Below are positions 1 through 6,114 of a stretch of 18,397 bases of DNA, piece by piece. Positions within the stretch are counted from its first letter, which is position 1. Every line of letters starts with the position of its first letter. Source of the stretch: Acidobacteriota bacterium (GTDB lineage Bacteria; Acidobacteriota; Terriglobia; Bryobacterales; Bryobacteraceae); NCBI GenBank assembly GCA_947505565.1, contig CANNLB010000001.1:1-18397 (forward strand), given 5' to 3'. The notes beneath the pieces were generated by a model. The model was not told where the DNA came from, made no database searches, and saw only the letters and a program-made list of their open reading frames with translations. The translations under genes and the position numbers were made by a program.

Positions 1-2
1 AA

Positions 3-704
3 CGGCAGGGTCTTTGCAAGTCTCAGCTCCGGCTCATTCCGTTTTCATCGCCACAGCCCAGATCCTGGGGTGACATCAGGAGGTCTGAGACTGTGATTCC
101 CACCGGACTGCAACTCGGGCTGGGAGTCCGGGCCGCCTCCAACGAAATCGTCTTCACGCAGGGCGATTTCGCCGCAACCGAGAACCCGCTCGATCTAGTG
201 ATCCAGGGACGCGGTTTTTTTCAGATTCGGCGAACCAACGGGGAGTTGGGTTACACGCGGGCCGGCTCGTTCCATCTGAACCGCGAGGGGAACGTAGTCA
301 CCTCGGACGGCGATAAGCTCGAACCGGAAATCACACTCCCGCAGGACGCGCAATCGATCACCATCGCTCCCGACGGCACGGTCAGCTTCACGCAGGCAAG
401 CCAGAACGCGGCACAGGTTGCCGGCCAGATTCAACTCGCCAATTTCCAAAATCCAGCCGGACTTACGAGCATCGGGAAGAACCTGTACAAGCCGACAGAC
501 GCTTCGGGCGATGCGATCGTGGGGACACCTGGTGGACAGGAAGGCATCGGCGCGCTGCTCCAGGGCTACACCGAACAATCCAACGTCAGCGTTGCCGAAG
601 AGTTCATCAACCTGATCGTCAGCCAGCGTGCTTATGAGGCGAACTCGAAGGTTATTAAGGCCGCCGACGAAATGTATCAGCAAGCCAATAATCTAACGCG
701 ATGA
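3..704 (+). CDS. flgG: Distal rod protein FlgG, 5'-incomplete and frame-disrupted at its start
   Basis: FlgG builds the distal rod of the flagellar basal body. From about base 84 the frame reads as FlgG: IPTGLQLGLGVR, then FTQGDF and NPLDLVIQGRGFFQI, and a C-terminal FlgE/FlgG-type tail SVAEEFINLIVSQRAYEANS. Full FlgG is about 260 residues; here about 207 recognisable ones remain. The GTG at 93 is the first start codon but lies inside the conserved region, so it is not the true start. The frame is open back to base 3, but what it encodes before base 84 is only loosely FlgG-like (GLCKSQ). The expected stretch just before SETVIPTG is read as DPGVTSGG in the +1 frame (58-84), so the first 90 bases carry at least one frameshift, real or a sequence error. 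The stop overlaps the flgA start (ATGA). Confidence 0.9.
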   Translation, partial: RQGLCKSQLRLIPFSSPQPRSWGDIRRSETVIPTGLQLGLGVRAASNEIVFTQGDFAATENPLDLVIQGRGFFQIRRTNGELGYTRAGSFHLNREGNVVTSDGDKLEPEITLPQDAQSITIAPDGTVSFTQASQNAAQVAGQIQLANFQNPAGLTSIGKNLYKPTDASGDAIVGTPGGQEGIGALLQGYTEQSNVSVAEEFINLIVSQRAYEANSKVIKAADEMYQQANNLTR

Positions 705-1576
705 TACTCCTATTGTTTGCAGCGGCGCTGACCGGACAGGCCGAATCCTGCCATGCCGTTCTTGACGGGGACCGGATTCAGGGGCGCCACCTCTCCTTAG
801 CGAGCCCTCGGCTGGCTGCGGTTGCGACGGAACTGGCCATTGGCTTTGCGCCCGCGCCGGGCTTGAAACGGGTGTTCACCCCGGGGGAGTTGATGCGCCT
901 GCTTCCGTCGGAGTCAACTGTCCCGCGGATCACGGAATCCCTTTGTCTGGAATGGCCGATGAGAGAGCCGACGGCGGAACTTTTCGCGCAGGCGATCCAG
1001 GAGTCGCTGGCCGCTCCCGGCGCTCAGGTTGAGGTTCTTTCGTTTAGCAGAAGTAAACTGCCACCCGGCAAGCTCCGCTTTGAGCGCAGCGGGATAAGCA
1101 GTGAAGCGACGATCACGAGTGTTGGAGCGACGTGGCGGGGCGCGGTTATGATTGACGGCAAACCGCGGTTTTCGGTCTGGGCCCGGGTCCGGATTCTGTA
1201 CGAGAGTGAGCGCCTTGTCGCCGTCGAGGATCTGCCCGCTGGCAAGCCAATCCAAGAGGGGCAGCTGCGATTGGCGATAGTGCGGGGCCTACCGGGAACC
1301 GGGCCAGCGCCCCCGGAATCTCTAGTCGGTATGACCGTCTGGCGTTTGATACGGGCCGGCCAACCGGTCTTGCTTTCTGATTTCCAGTCGCGCGTTGTGA
1401 TCTTGCGAGGGGACGACGTCGAGGTCACGGTGCAGCGGGGTGCGGTTCTTTTTCGCGCCAATGTTCAGGCTAGTTCGGCGGGAAGAACTGGCGAGTGGAT
1501 ACAGGTTCGAAATCCGGATTCCGGGAAAACATTCCGCGCGCTGGTCGGTGGGGCGGGAAAGGTGTATGTGCCATGA
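701..1576 (+). CDS. flgA: Flagellar basal body P-ring formation protein FlgA
   Basis: FlgA is a periplasmic chaperone that assists assembly of FlgI into the P-ring. The 291-residue product begins with a hydrophobic signal-like segment (MILLLFAAALTG) and then a poorly conserved N-terminal part with DGDRIQGRHL. The C-terminal half (about 165-291) is the recognisable SAF/FlgA module: DLPAGKPIQEGQL, LVGMTVWRLIRAGQPVLLSDF, and the closing block with WIQVRNPDSGKTFRALV. Length is slightly above the common 220-240 residues because of the longer N-terminal part. It overlaps flgG by 4 bp and flgH by 4 bp, implying translational coupling, and sits directly before the L- and P-ring genes it serves. Family assignment rests mainly on the C-terminal module and context. 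Confidence 0.9.
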   Translation: MILLLFAAALTGQAESCHAVLDGDRIQGRHLSLASPRLAAVATELAIGFAPAPGLKRVFTPGELMRLLPSESTVPRITESLCLEWPMREPTAELFAQAIQESLAAPGAQVEVLSFSRSKLPPGKLRFERSGISSEATITSVGATWRGAVMIDGKPRFSVWARVRILYESERLVAVEDLPAGKPIQEGQLRLAIVRGLPGTGPAPPESLVGMTVWRLIRAGQPVLLSDFQSRVVILRGDDVEVTVQRGAVLFRANVQASSAGRTGEWIQVRNPDSGKTFRALVGGAGKVYVP

Positions 1577-2268
1577 TGAGAGCAATCATTGTTTTGAGTG
1601 GATGGGCTCTGCTTGCGGCGCCGCAAATATGGGGAGCCCGGCGGAAACCGCCGTTGCTTTCTCCGCTCGATGACTTCATCGCCAGTTCTATGACGCGGCA
1701 GAATTCCATTGAATCCGGAACTCCCGGCTCACTGTGGAGCGACGATAGCCGACTATCAATGCTGACGAGTGACCTCCGCGCCTCCAGAATCGACGATATC
1801 GTCACGATCGTAGTCAACGAACGGGCGTCCGCCGTGGCAACCGGAAACACCAAGACCGCGCGCTCATCCAGCGCCAAGGCCAAGATCGACGCGTTGGCAG
1901 GAATCCCGCGCACCTCCGGTATCCTGCCTAACCTATTGAGCGCGAGTTCGCAAAGCCAGCTGGACGGACAGGGCAGCACCAGCCGGGAAACCACTCTCCA
2001 GACCACACTTGCCGCGCGCGTCACGCACGTTTTGAGCAACGGCCTGTTGGTGGTGGAAGGCACAAAAACGATTTTGGTCAACTCCGAGAATCAGGTGATC
2101 CGGGTGCGCGGCGTGGTTCGGCCGATCGACCTGTCGACCGGTAACGGAGTGGCGACGGATCGGATCGCTCAATTGGAAGTTTCGGTGAACGGTAAAGGGG
2201 TCGTTAACGACGCCGTTCGCCGTCCCCTCCTTTTGTACCGACTCTTGCTAGGACTGCTTCCGTTCTGA
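1573..2268 (+). CDS. flgH: Flagellar L-ring protein FlgH, without a lipobox cysteine
   Basis: FlgH forms the L-ring, the outer-membrane bushing around the rod. The FlgH pattern is clear: SLWSDDSRLSML, RIDDIVTIVVNERASA, LAARVTHVLSNGLLVVEGTKTI, IRVRGVVRPIDLS and the hydrophobic C-terminus ending LLLGLLPF. The gene starts at 1573 (or at the adjacent ATG, 1576), giving 231 residues and overlapping the flgA stop. Classical FlgH is a lipoprotein with a Cys after the signal peptide. Here the N-terminus (MMRAIIVLSGWALLAAP, then QIWGARRK) looks like an ordinary signal peptide, and there is no cysteine anywhere in the protein, so it cannot be acylated in the usual way. Its position between flgA and flgI is standard. 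Confidence 0.95.
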   Translation: MMRAIIVLSGWALLAAPQIWGARRKPPLLSPLDDFIASSMTRQNSIESGTPGSLWSDDSRLSMLTSDLRASRIDDIVTIVVNERASAVATGNTKTARSSSAKAKIDALAGIPRTSGILPNLLSASSQSQLDGQGSTSRETTLQTTLAARVTHVLSNGLLVVEGTKTILVNSENQVIRVRGVVRPIDLSTGNGVATDRIAQLEVSVNGKGVVNDAVRRPLLLYRLLLGLLPF

Positions 2269-2275
2269 GGACCTC

Positions 2276-3376
2276 ATGATTCAACGCTCGATCTTTACCG
2301 GCCTATGGCTGCTGACCGCCCTGTTCGGGGCCTCGTCCAAAACTAGTGTGCGCATCAAGGAACTGGCTTCGATCGAAGGGGTTCGCGACAACCAACTGAT
2401 CGGCTATGGCCTGATCGTTGGCTTGAACGGAACCGGCGACCGCAAGCAGACGGTTTTCTCGGCCCAGAGTCTGACGAATATGTTGCAGCAAATGGGTGTC
2501 TCCGTTTCGCCGACCGCCATCCGTGTTAACAACACAGCGGCCGTCATGATCACGGCCACTCTGACGCCGTTCGCCCAACCGGGTTCGCGGATTGACATCA
2601 CCGCTTCCGCCATTGGCGATGCGGCTAATCTCCAGGGCGGAACTCTCATCATGACCCCGCTAAAGGGCGCGGACGGGCGTACCTATGGCGTCGCGCAGGG
2701 TGCGGTCATCACCGGTGGATTTATGGCCGGCGGCGGGGCCAACGCACTGACGCAGAATCACCCGACCGTAGGCCGGATTCCCAACGGCGCCATTGTCGAA
2801 CGCGCCTCGCCGGCGATTAGTCCAGACCGGATAGTCAAGCTGCAATTGCGCCGCGCTGACTACACCACCGCTGTGCGTATTACCGCGGCCGTCAATGATC
2901 GGTTTGGAAAACAGACGGCCAAAGCCGATAACGCCGGCATTGTGAGTGTGACGATTCCGGCGGATTTCAAATCGATCCCAACCGAATTCATCGCCGAGCT
3001 GGAACACCTTCGTCTGGAAGCGGATCAGGTCGCACGCGTAATTATCAACGAGCGAACTGGCACGATAATTGTCGGCAAGGATGTCAAAATCGCACCGGTG
3101 GCTATCCTGCACGGAAATCTCAGTGTCGAAATTCAAACGACATTCGATGTATCCCAACCCAATCCGCTGGCGAAAGGCGAGACGGTGGTGACGCCAAAAG
3201 TAGGCGTCGGCACGAAGGAAGCACCAGCCCGGAATGTCGTGCTCAAGGAAGGTGCCAGCGTCGAAGCACTGGTGCAGTCGATGATGACAGTCGGATCTTC
3301 GCCGCGCGACATAATCGCGATTCTGCAAGCCCTGCGCAGCGCAGGTGCTTTAGACGCGGAACTTGAAATTATTTAG
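2276..3376 (+). CDS. flgI: Flagellar P-ring protein FlgI
   Basis: FlgI polymerises into the P-ring in the peptidoglycan layer. The 366-residue product has a signal peptide (about 1-20, MIQRSIFTGLWLLTALFGAS) followed by the hallmark mature N-terminus VRIKELASIEGVRDNQLIGY and GLIVGLNGTGD. Further conserved blocks are SLTNMLQQMGV, NTAAVMITATLTPFA, NGAIVER, VIINERTGTIIVG and the C-terminal LVQSMMTVGSSPRDIIAILQ. Length is normal for the family. The start at 2276 lies 7 bp after the flgH stop, and the GAGGA formed at the flgH stop serves as its ribosome-binding site. No cysteine or frame problem is seen. The identification is secure. Confidence 0.97.
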   Translation: MIQRSIFTGLWLLTALFGASSKTSVRIKELASIEGVRDNQLIGYGLIVGLNGTGDRKQTVFSAQSLTNMLQQMGVSVSPTAIRVNNTAAVMITATLTPFAQPGSRIDITASAIGDAANLQGGTLIMTPLKGADGRTYGVAQGAVITGGFMAGGGANALTQNHPTVGRIPNGAIVERASPAISPDRIVKLQLRRADYTTAVRITAAVNDRFGKQTAKADNAGIVSVTIPADFKSIPTEFIAELEHLRLEADQVARVIINERTGTIIVGKDVKIAPVAILHGNLSVEIQTTFDVSQPNPLAKGETVVTPKVGVGTKEAPARNVVLKEGASVEALVQSMMTVGSSPRDIIAILQALRSAGALDAELEII

Positions 3377-3384
3377 GAGACGTT

Positions 3385-4098
3385 ATGATCCAGCCATTGA
3401 GCATAAGTACGACTGCCGCCGATTTCAAACTGCCGCGGCAAATCACCCTTTCCGACGCCAGGATTGAAGCTTTCGGCAGAGTTTATGAAGCAAATCGAAC
3501 CCAGTTTGCGACCCGCGAGACCGCCGAGGCGCTAGCCTCACTTCTAGGCGGCAAAGTATCCGACCTTTCTGAGCAGTGGGGCGCTGGCAAGGTTTCCCCG
3601 CTCTACCAGATCGATCTTTCGGGAGGGGTCTCCCTCAACGCCGGTCTTTTAGCGGACCGCTTTCAACGCCACGGGACGGCGGCAGCCATTCAAATGACAC
3701 AGGAGGAAGTGGCGCATATCTTGACACCCGTGACCAACGTGGTTGCCAGTGCCGCGTTCAGGGCAAATTCCGCCTCTGTATCCCCTTCCCCGGTAGGTTC
3801 ATCCGCCGCGCCTGGCTCACTGACACTGAAGGCCACCTCCGCGACGGAAAAATCTAAACTGGCCGACGCGGCAATACAGTTCGAATCTCTTTTGATGGCG
3901 CAAATCCTCAAGAGCGCGACACCGGAAGGTGAGGACGGCCTATTATCGGGTGCTGGTGACAGCTCGACCCAGTCCATTTATCAGATGGCCCTGGAGAGCT
4001 TCGCAGCAGTGCTCGGTCAGCAGGGTGGCCTTGGGCTGGCTGGCACCGTGACCGACCAGCTCAAGTTGAGCCACCCTACAACTTCCATCCGCGGCTAG
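3385..4098 (+). CDS. FlgJ-type rod-binding protein with an unrecognised N-terminal region, no muramidase domain
   Basis: Residues about 157-227 match the FlgJ rod-binding domain: KLADAAIQFESLLMAQILKS, then a Gly/Ser-rich turn and IYQMALESFAAVLGQQGGLGLA. In FlgJ this domain caps and scaffolds the growing rod in the periplasm. Unlike E. coli FlgJ there is no C-terminal peptidoglycan hydrolase; instead about 120 residues precede the rod-binding part (AFGRVYEANRTQFATRETAEAL, LLADRFQRHGTAAAI), plus a Ser/Ala/Pro linker (about 123-155). I do not recognise that N-terminal region. No clear signal peptide, consistent with export by the flagellar apparatus. It follows flgI by 8 bp, the usual flgJ position, with AGGAG just before the ATG. 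Its 3' end overlaps fliS on the other strand by 23 bp. Confidence 0.8.
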   Translation: MIQPLSISTTAADFKLPRQITLSDARIEAFGRVYEANRTQFATRETAEALASLLGGKVSDLSEQWGAGKVSPLYQIDLSGGVSLNAGLLADRFQRHGTAAAIQMTQEEVAHILTPVTNVVASAAFRANSASVSPSPVGSSAAPGSLTLKATSATEKSKLADAAIQFESLLMAQILKSATPEGEDGLLSGAGDSSTQSIYQMALESFAAVLGQQGGLGLAGTVTDQLKLSHPTTSIRG

Positions 4099-4570
4099 CG
4101 GAGCTGGTCGCTTCGTCCCGGTAATCGAGGTACGGATTGGTGCTTGCCACCACGTTCCATTCCTCAAACGCGCTCGGCGCAGCCGACACCGGGGCACTTC
4201 CTTCGAGCGCGTTGCAGACGTCCTTCCAGTTGTCGAGTAACAAGGTTAGCGACGTTTCCACGGTGGCAAGCGTTTCGGGCTTCGCTCGTGCGTGGGCGTC
4301 GATCAAGATCGCCTGGAGGGAGCCGTAAATGCTGCGGCGTTTGCTAGTTTCAGCGGTCCCATCGGCTTTTAGACTGATGATCAACTCAGATAGGATGTCC
4401 AGCAATCGGTTTACTGCACGAGCTCTTCGCCGCACATCGTTTTCGGTCAGGGACTGGCGAATCGCCCCAATGGAGGCAACAGCCTGCTCCATCAGGATTA
4501 AGGTAAGCCCGACCGGCGACGCCGCGTAAATCCGATCCTCAAGCAATGTGGTGTTGGAGTAGGGGTTCAT
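4076..4570 (-). CDS. fliS: Flagellin export chaperone FliS
   Basis: FliS binds the C-terminal segment of flagellin in the cytoplasm, preventing early polymerisation and delivering it to the export gate. The start at 4570 gives the family's typical beginning MNPYSNTTLLEDRIYAASPV, followed by LTLILMEQAVASIGAIRQ, a helix with LLDILSELIISL, and LTLLLDNWKDVCNAL. A longer frame opens at 4639, but the AGGAA immediately before 4570 and the conserved MNPY support the shorter one of 164 residues. The C-terminal 40 residues (after ALEG) are low in conservation. The gene is reversed relative to all its neighbours and converges on the flgJ-like gene with a 23-bp overlap. Usually fliS sits beside fliD; here it is some 14 kb away from it. 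Confidence 0.88.
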   Translation of the reverse strand: MNPYSNTTLLEDRIYAASPVGLTLILMEQAVASIGAIRQSLTENDVRRRARAVNRLLDILSELIISLKADGTAETSKRRSIYGSLQAILIDAHARAKPETLATVETSLTLLLDNWKDVCNALEGSAPVSAAPSAFEEWNVVASTNPYLDYRDEATSSASRGWKL

Positions 4571-4588
4571 GGTTCCTGGTCGGTCTAT

Positions 4589-4615
4589 GTATCGCAAATC
4601 CGGCTGAATCGTAGA
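4589..4615 (-). promoter_or_regulatory. Possible weak sigma-28-like promoter for fliS
   Basis: Read on the minus strand: CTCTA, a 15-bp spacer, then TGCGATAC. The -10 resembles that of the other candidate late promoters here (especially TGCGATAT at 15070), but the -35 fits poorly compared with CTAAA. Transcription would begin near 4582, leaving a leader of about 12 nt with AGGAA inside it. Inference; weaker than the five other sites. Confidence 0.35.
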
Positions 4616-4662
4616 GACAAAACATCCTCGGAGGGCCAAAAAAACCGCGCAGACTTCTCCCT

Positions 4663-4678
4663 TTAGGAAAAATCCTAA
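4663..4678. repeat. Perfect inverted repeat TTAGGA-4-TCCTAA in the fliS/activator divergent region
   Basis: Two 6-bp arms (4663-4668 and 4673-4678) separated by AAAA. It lies in the 196-bp divergent region between fliS and the sigma-54 activator, and its centre is about 31.5 bp from that of a second palindrome at 4695-4709, close to three helical turns. A regulator-binding site is the simplest reading; no T-run suggests a terminator. Confidence 0.5.
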
Positions 4679-4694
4679 GTATTCCTCTATGTCT

Positions 4695-4709
4695 CCTACA
4701 GTCTGTAGG
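4695..4709. promoter_or_regulatory. Perfect 15-bp palindrome CCTACAG-T-CTGTAGG, probable operator
   Basis: Seven-base arms are perfectly complementary around one central T, ending 57 bp before the activator start at 4767. The loop is too tight for an RNA hairpin, so a dimeric DNA-binding protein is the likely reader. The downstream enhancer-binding protein (autoregulation) or a master regulator encoded elsewhere are candidates. Which one is not visible from the sequence. Confidence 0.55.
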
Positions 4710-4766
4710 CCAGCTGGTCGATGGATGTATTCACCGAGTTAAATTTGCAAGATTCTGGAGATGACG

Positions 4767-6104
4767 ATGAGCAAGTCCTATCTATGGCTGTCTCAAAATG
4801 CACAGTGGTATCGCCGGATGGCGGATTTGCCCATGGCCGGTACTGCGGCGATCACCACGCGGCGTTTTGTGCAAAATCTGGAGAGTGACGAATATCGTTT
4901 CGCCGTTGTTCAGTTGCCGATCCCGCCGGGAGAAATCTTGGAGATAGCCCGTGCGTGGAGGGGACTTTCCGCGCCGCCTCTGTTAGTAGTGTTTGACCCG
5001 ATGCAATGTCTCGGTCGCGGGGAATTTCCTGATTCGTGGCCTGCCGATTGGCATGTTTTAAGAAGCAGTTCGGAAAGTGCCGTGAAACAGGCACTCTCGG
5101 AACTGGCTAAGCCGCCGCCACTGCGGCCCTTAGAGCCCTGGCGTTCGTTGCTCATTGGCAATAGCGAATCCATGTCGCAGATCCGGGAGTTGATTGGAAT
5201 GGTCGCGCCGCTGAACGCTACCGTGCTGATTACTGGGAGTACCGGGACGGGCAAGGAGGTCGCGGCACGGGCTATTCACCTCGCCAGCAAACGCGCCGAC
5301 AAACCGTTCGTCGCCATCAATTGTGCTGCCCTCCCCGACACGCTCCTGGAAGCCGAGCTCTTTGGCCATACCAAGGGTGCTTTCACTGGAGCCGTCAACG
5401 TTCGGGCGGGTCTATTTGAGCAAGCCGACGGCGGGACGATTTTTCTTGACGAGATCGGAGACATGCCGATTGAGTTGCAAGTCAAGCTGCTGCGGGTGAT
5501 ACAGGAACGTCAGATTCTACGACTGGGGAGTTCGGAGTCGACTCCGGTGAATGTCCGTATTATCACGGCGACCAATGCGGACCTGAAAAAACTTTGCGCG
5601 GTGAAGCGATTCCGGCAGGATCTGTTTTTTCGGCTGAACGTCGTACCCGTAAAAATGCCGCTTTTGAAAGACCGCCCTGCCGATGTTGTTCCGTTGCTCG
5701 ATCACTTTCTCAAAAAGACGGCCCAGGACGAGAATTTGCCCCTGAAGCGGGTCGAGCCCGAGGCGGTGTATCGATTGATCGCGTACACATGGCCTGGAAA
5801 TGTTAGAGAGCTCGAGCATGCGGTTGAGCGCGCGGTAGCGATTACGGGTCCCAGGAACCTACTCCGATTCGAAGATTTTTCGCTCGACGATTCCGGCATG
5901 ACGGATTCCGATATTTTCGATAGGGACATCGAGATCCCCCATTCCGGCTTCGATTTCGAACGGGCCCTCCAACAGTTTCAAATCGCGATGATCAACCGCG
6001 CCATGCGGACGGCCTGCGGGAACAAACAACGCGCCGCCACCCTTCTCGGCTTGAAGCGGACGACGATGATTTCGAAGTTCAAGGCCCTCGAATACTGCGT
6101 GTAG
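4767..6104 (+). CDS. Sigma-54-dependent flagellar transcriptional activator (FleQ/FlrA/FlgR-type)
   Basis: This is a bacterial enhancer-binding protein that would remodel sigma-54 RNA polymerase by ATP hydrolysis. Order: an N-terminal domain of about 120 residues, the central AAA+ domain and a C-terminal Fis-type helix-turn-helix. In the AAA+ part are Walker A GSTGTGKE, the sigma-54 contact loop GAFTGA, Walker [14 protein letters not shown], the arginine finger region [11 protein letters not shown] and [10 protein letters not shown]. The tail [17 protein letters not shown] is the DNA-binding helix pair. The N-terminal domain has a faint receiver-like layout, but no acidic pocket or phospho-acceptor Asp is evident, so it is probably not phosphorylated, as in FleQ. 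An ATG at 4761 directly abuts GGAG; 4767 has a 6-nt spacing and is preferred. It is followed 10 bp later by flhA. Confidence 0.9.
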   Translation: MSKSYLWLSQNAQWYRRMADLPMAGTAAITTRRFVQNLESDEYRFAVVQLPIPPGEILEIARAWRGLSAPPLLVVFDPMQCLGRGEFPDSWPADWHVLRSSSESAVKQALSELAKPPPLRPLEPWRSLLIGNSESMSQIRELIGMVAPLNATVLITGSTGTGKEVAARAIHLASKRADKPFVAINCAALPDTLLEAELFGHTKGAFTGAVNVRAGLFEQADGGTIFLDEIGDMPIELQVKLLRVIQERQILRLGSSESTPVNVRIITATNADLKKLCAVKRFRQDLFFRLNVVPVKMPLLKDRPADVVPLLDHFLKKTAQDENLPLKRVEPEAVYRLIAYTWPGNVRELEHAVERAVAITGPRNLLRFEDFSLDDSGMTDSDIFDRDIEIPHSGFDFERALQQFQIAMINRAMRTACGNKQRAATLLGLKRTTMISKFKALEYCV

Positions 6105-6114
6105 CGAGAACCCG

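Noticed and set aside
2660..3328. Long minus-strand open frame antisense to flgI
   Set aside because: It is a composition shadow of a secure gene, with no recognisable domain or ribosome-binding site. The same applies to frames antisense to flgG, flhA and flgL.
4761..4766. ATG at 4761 as start of the sigma-54 activator
   Set aside because: The GGAG ribosome-binding site directly touches this codon; the ATG at 4767 has normal 6-nt spacing.
4571..4766. Sigma-54 (-24/-12) promoter for the activator or other operons
   Set aside because: A TTTGCA is present near 4744, but there is no GG at the required distance; no convincing GG-N10-GC site was found in any intergenic region of the window.
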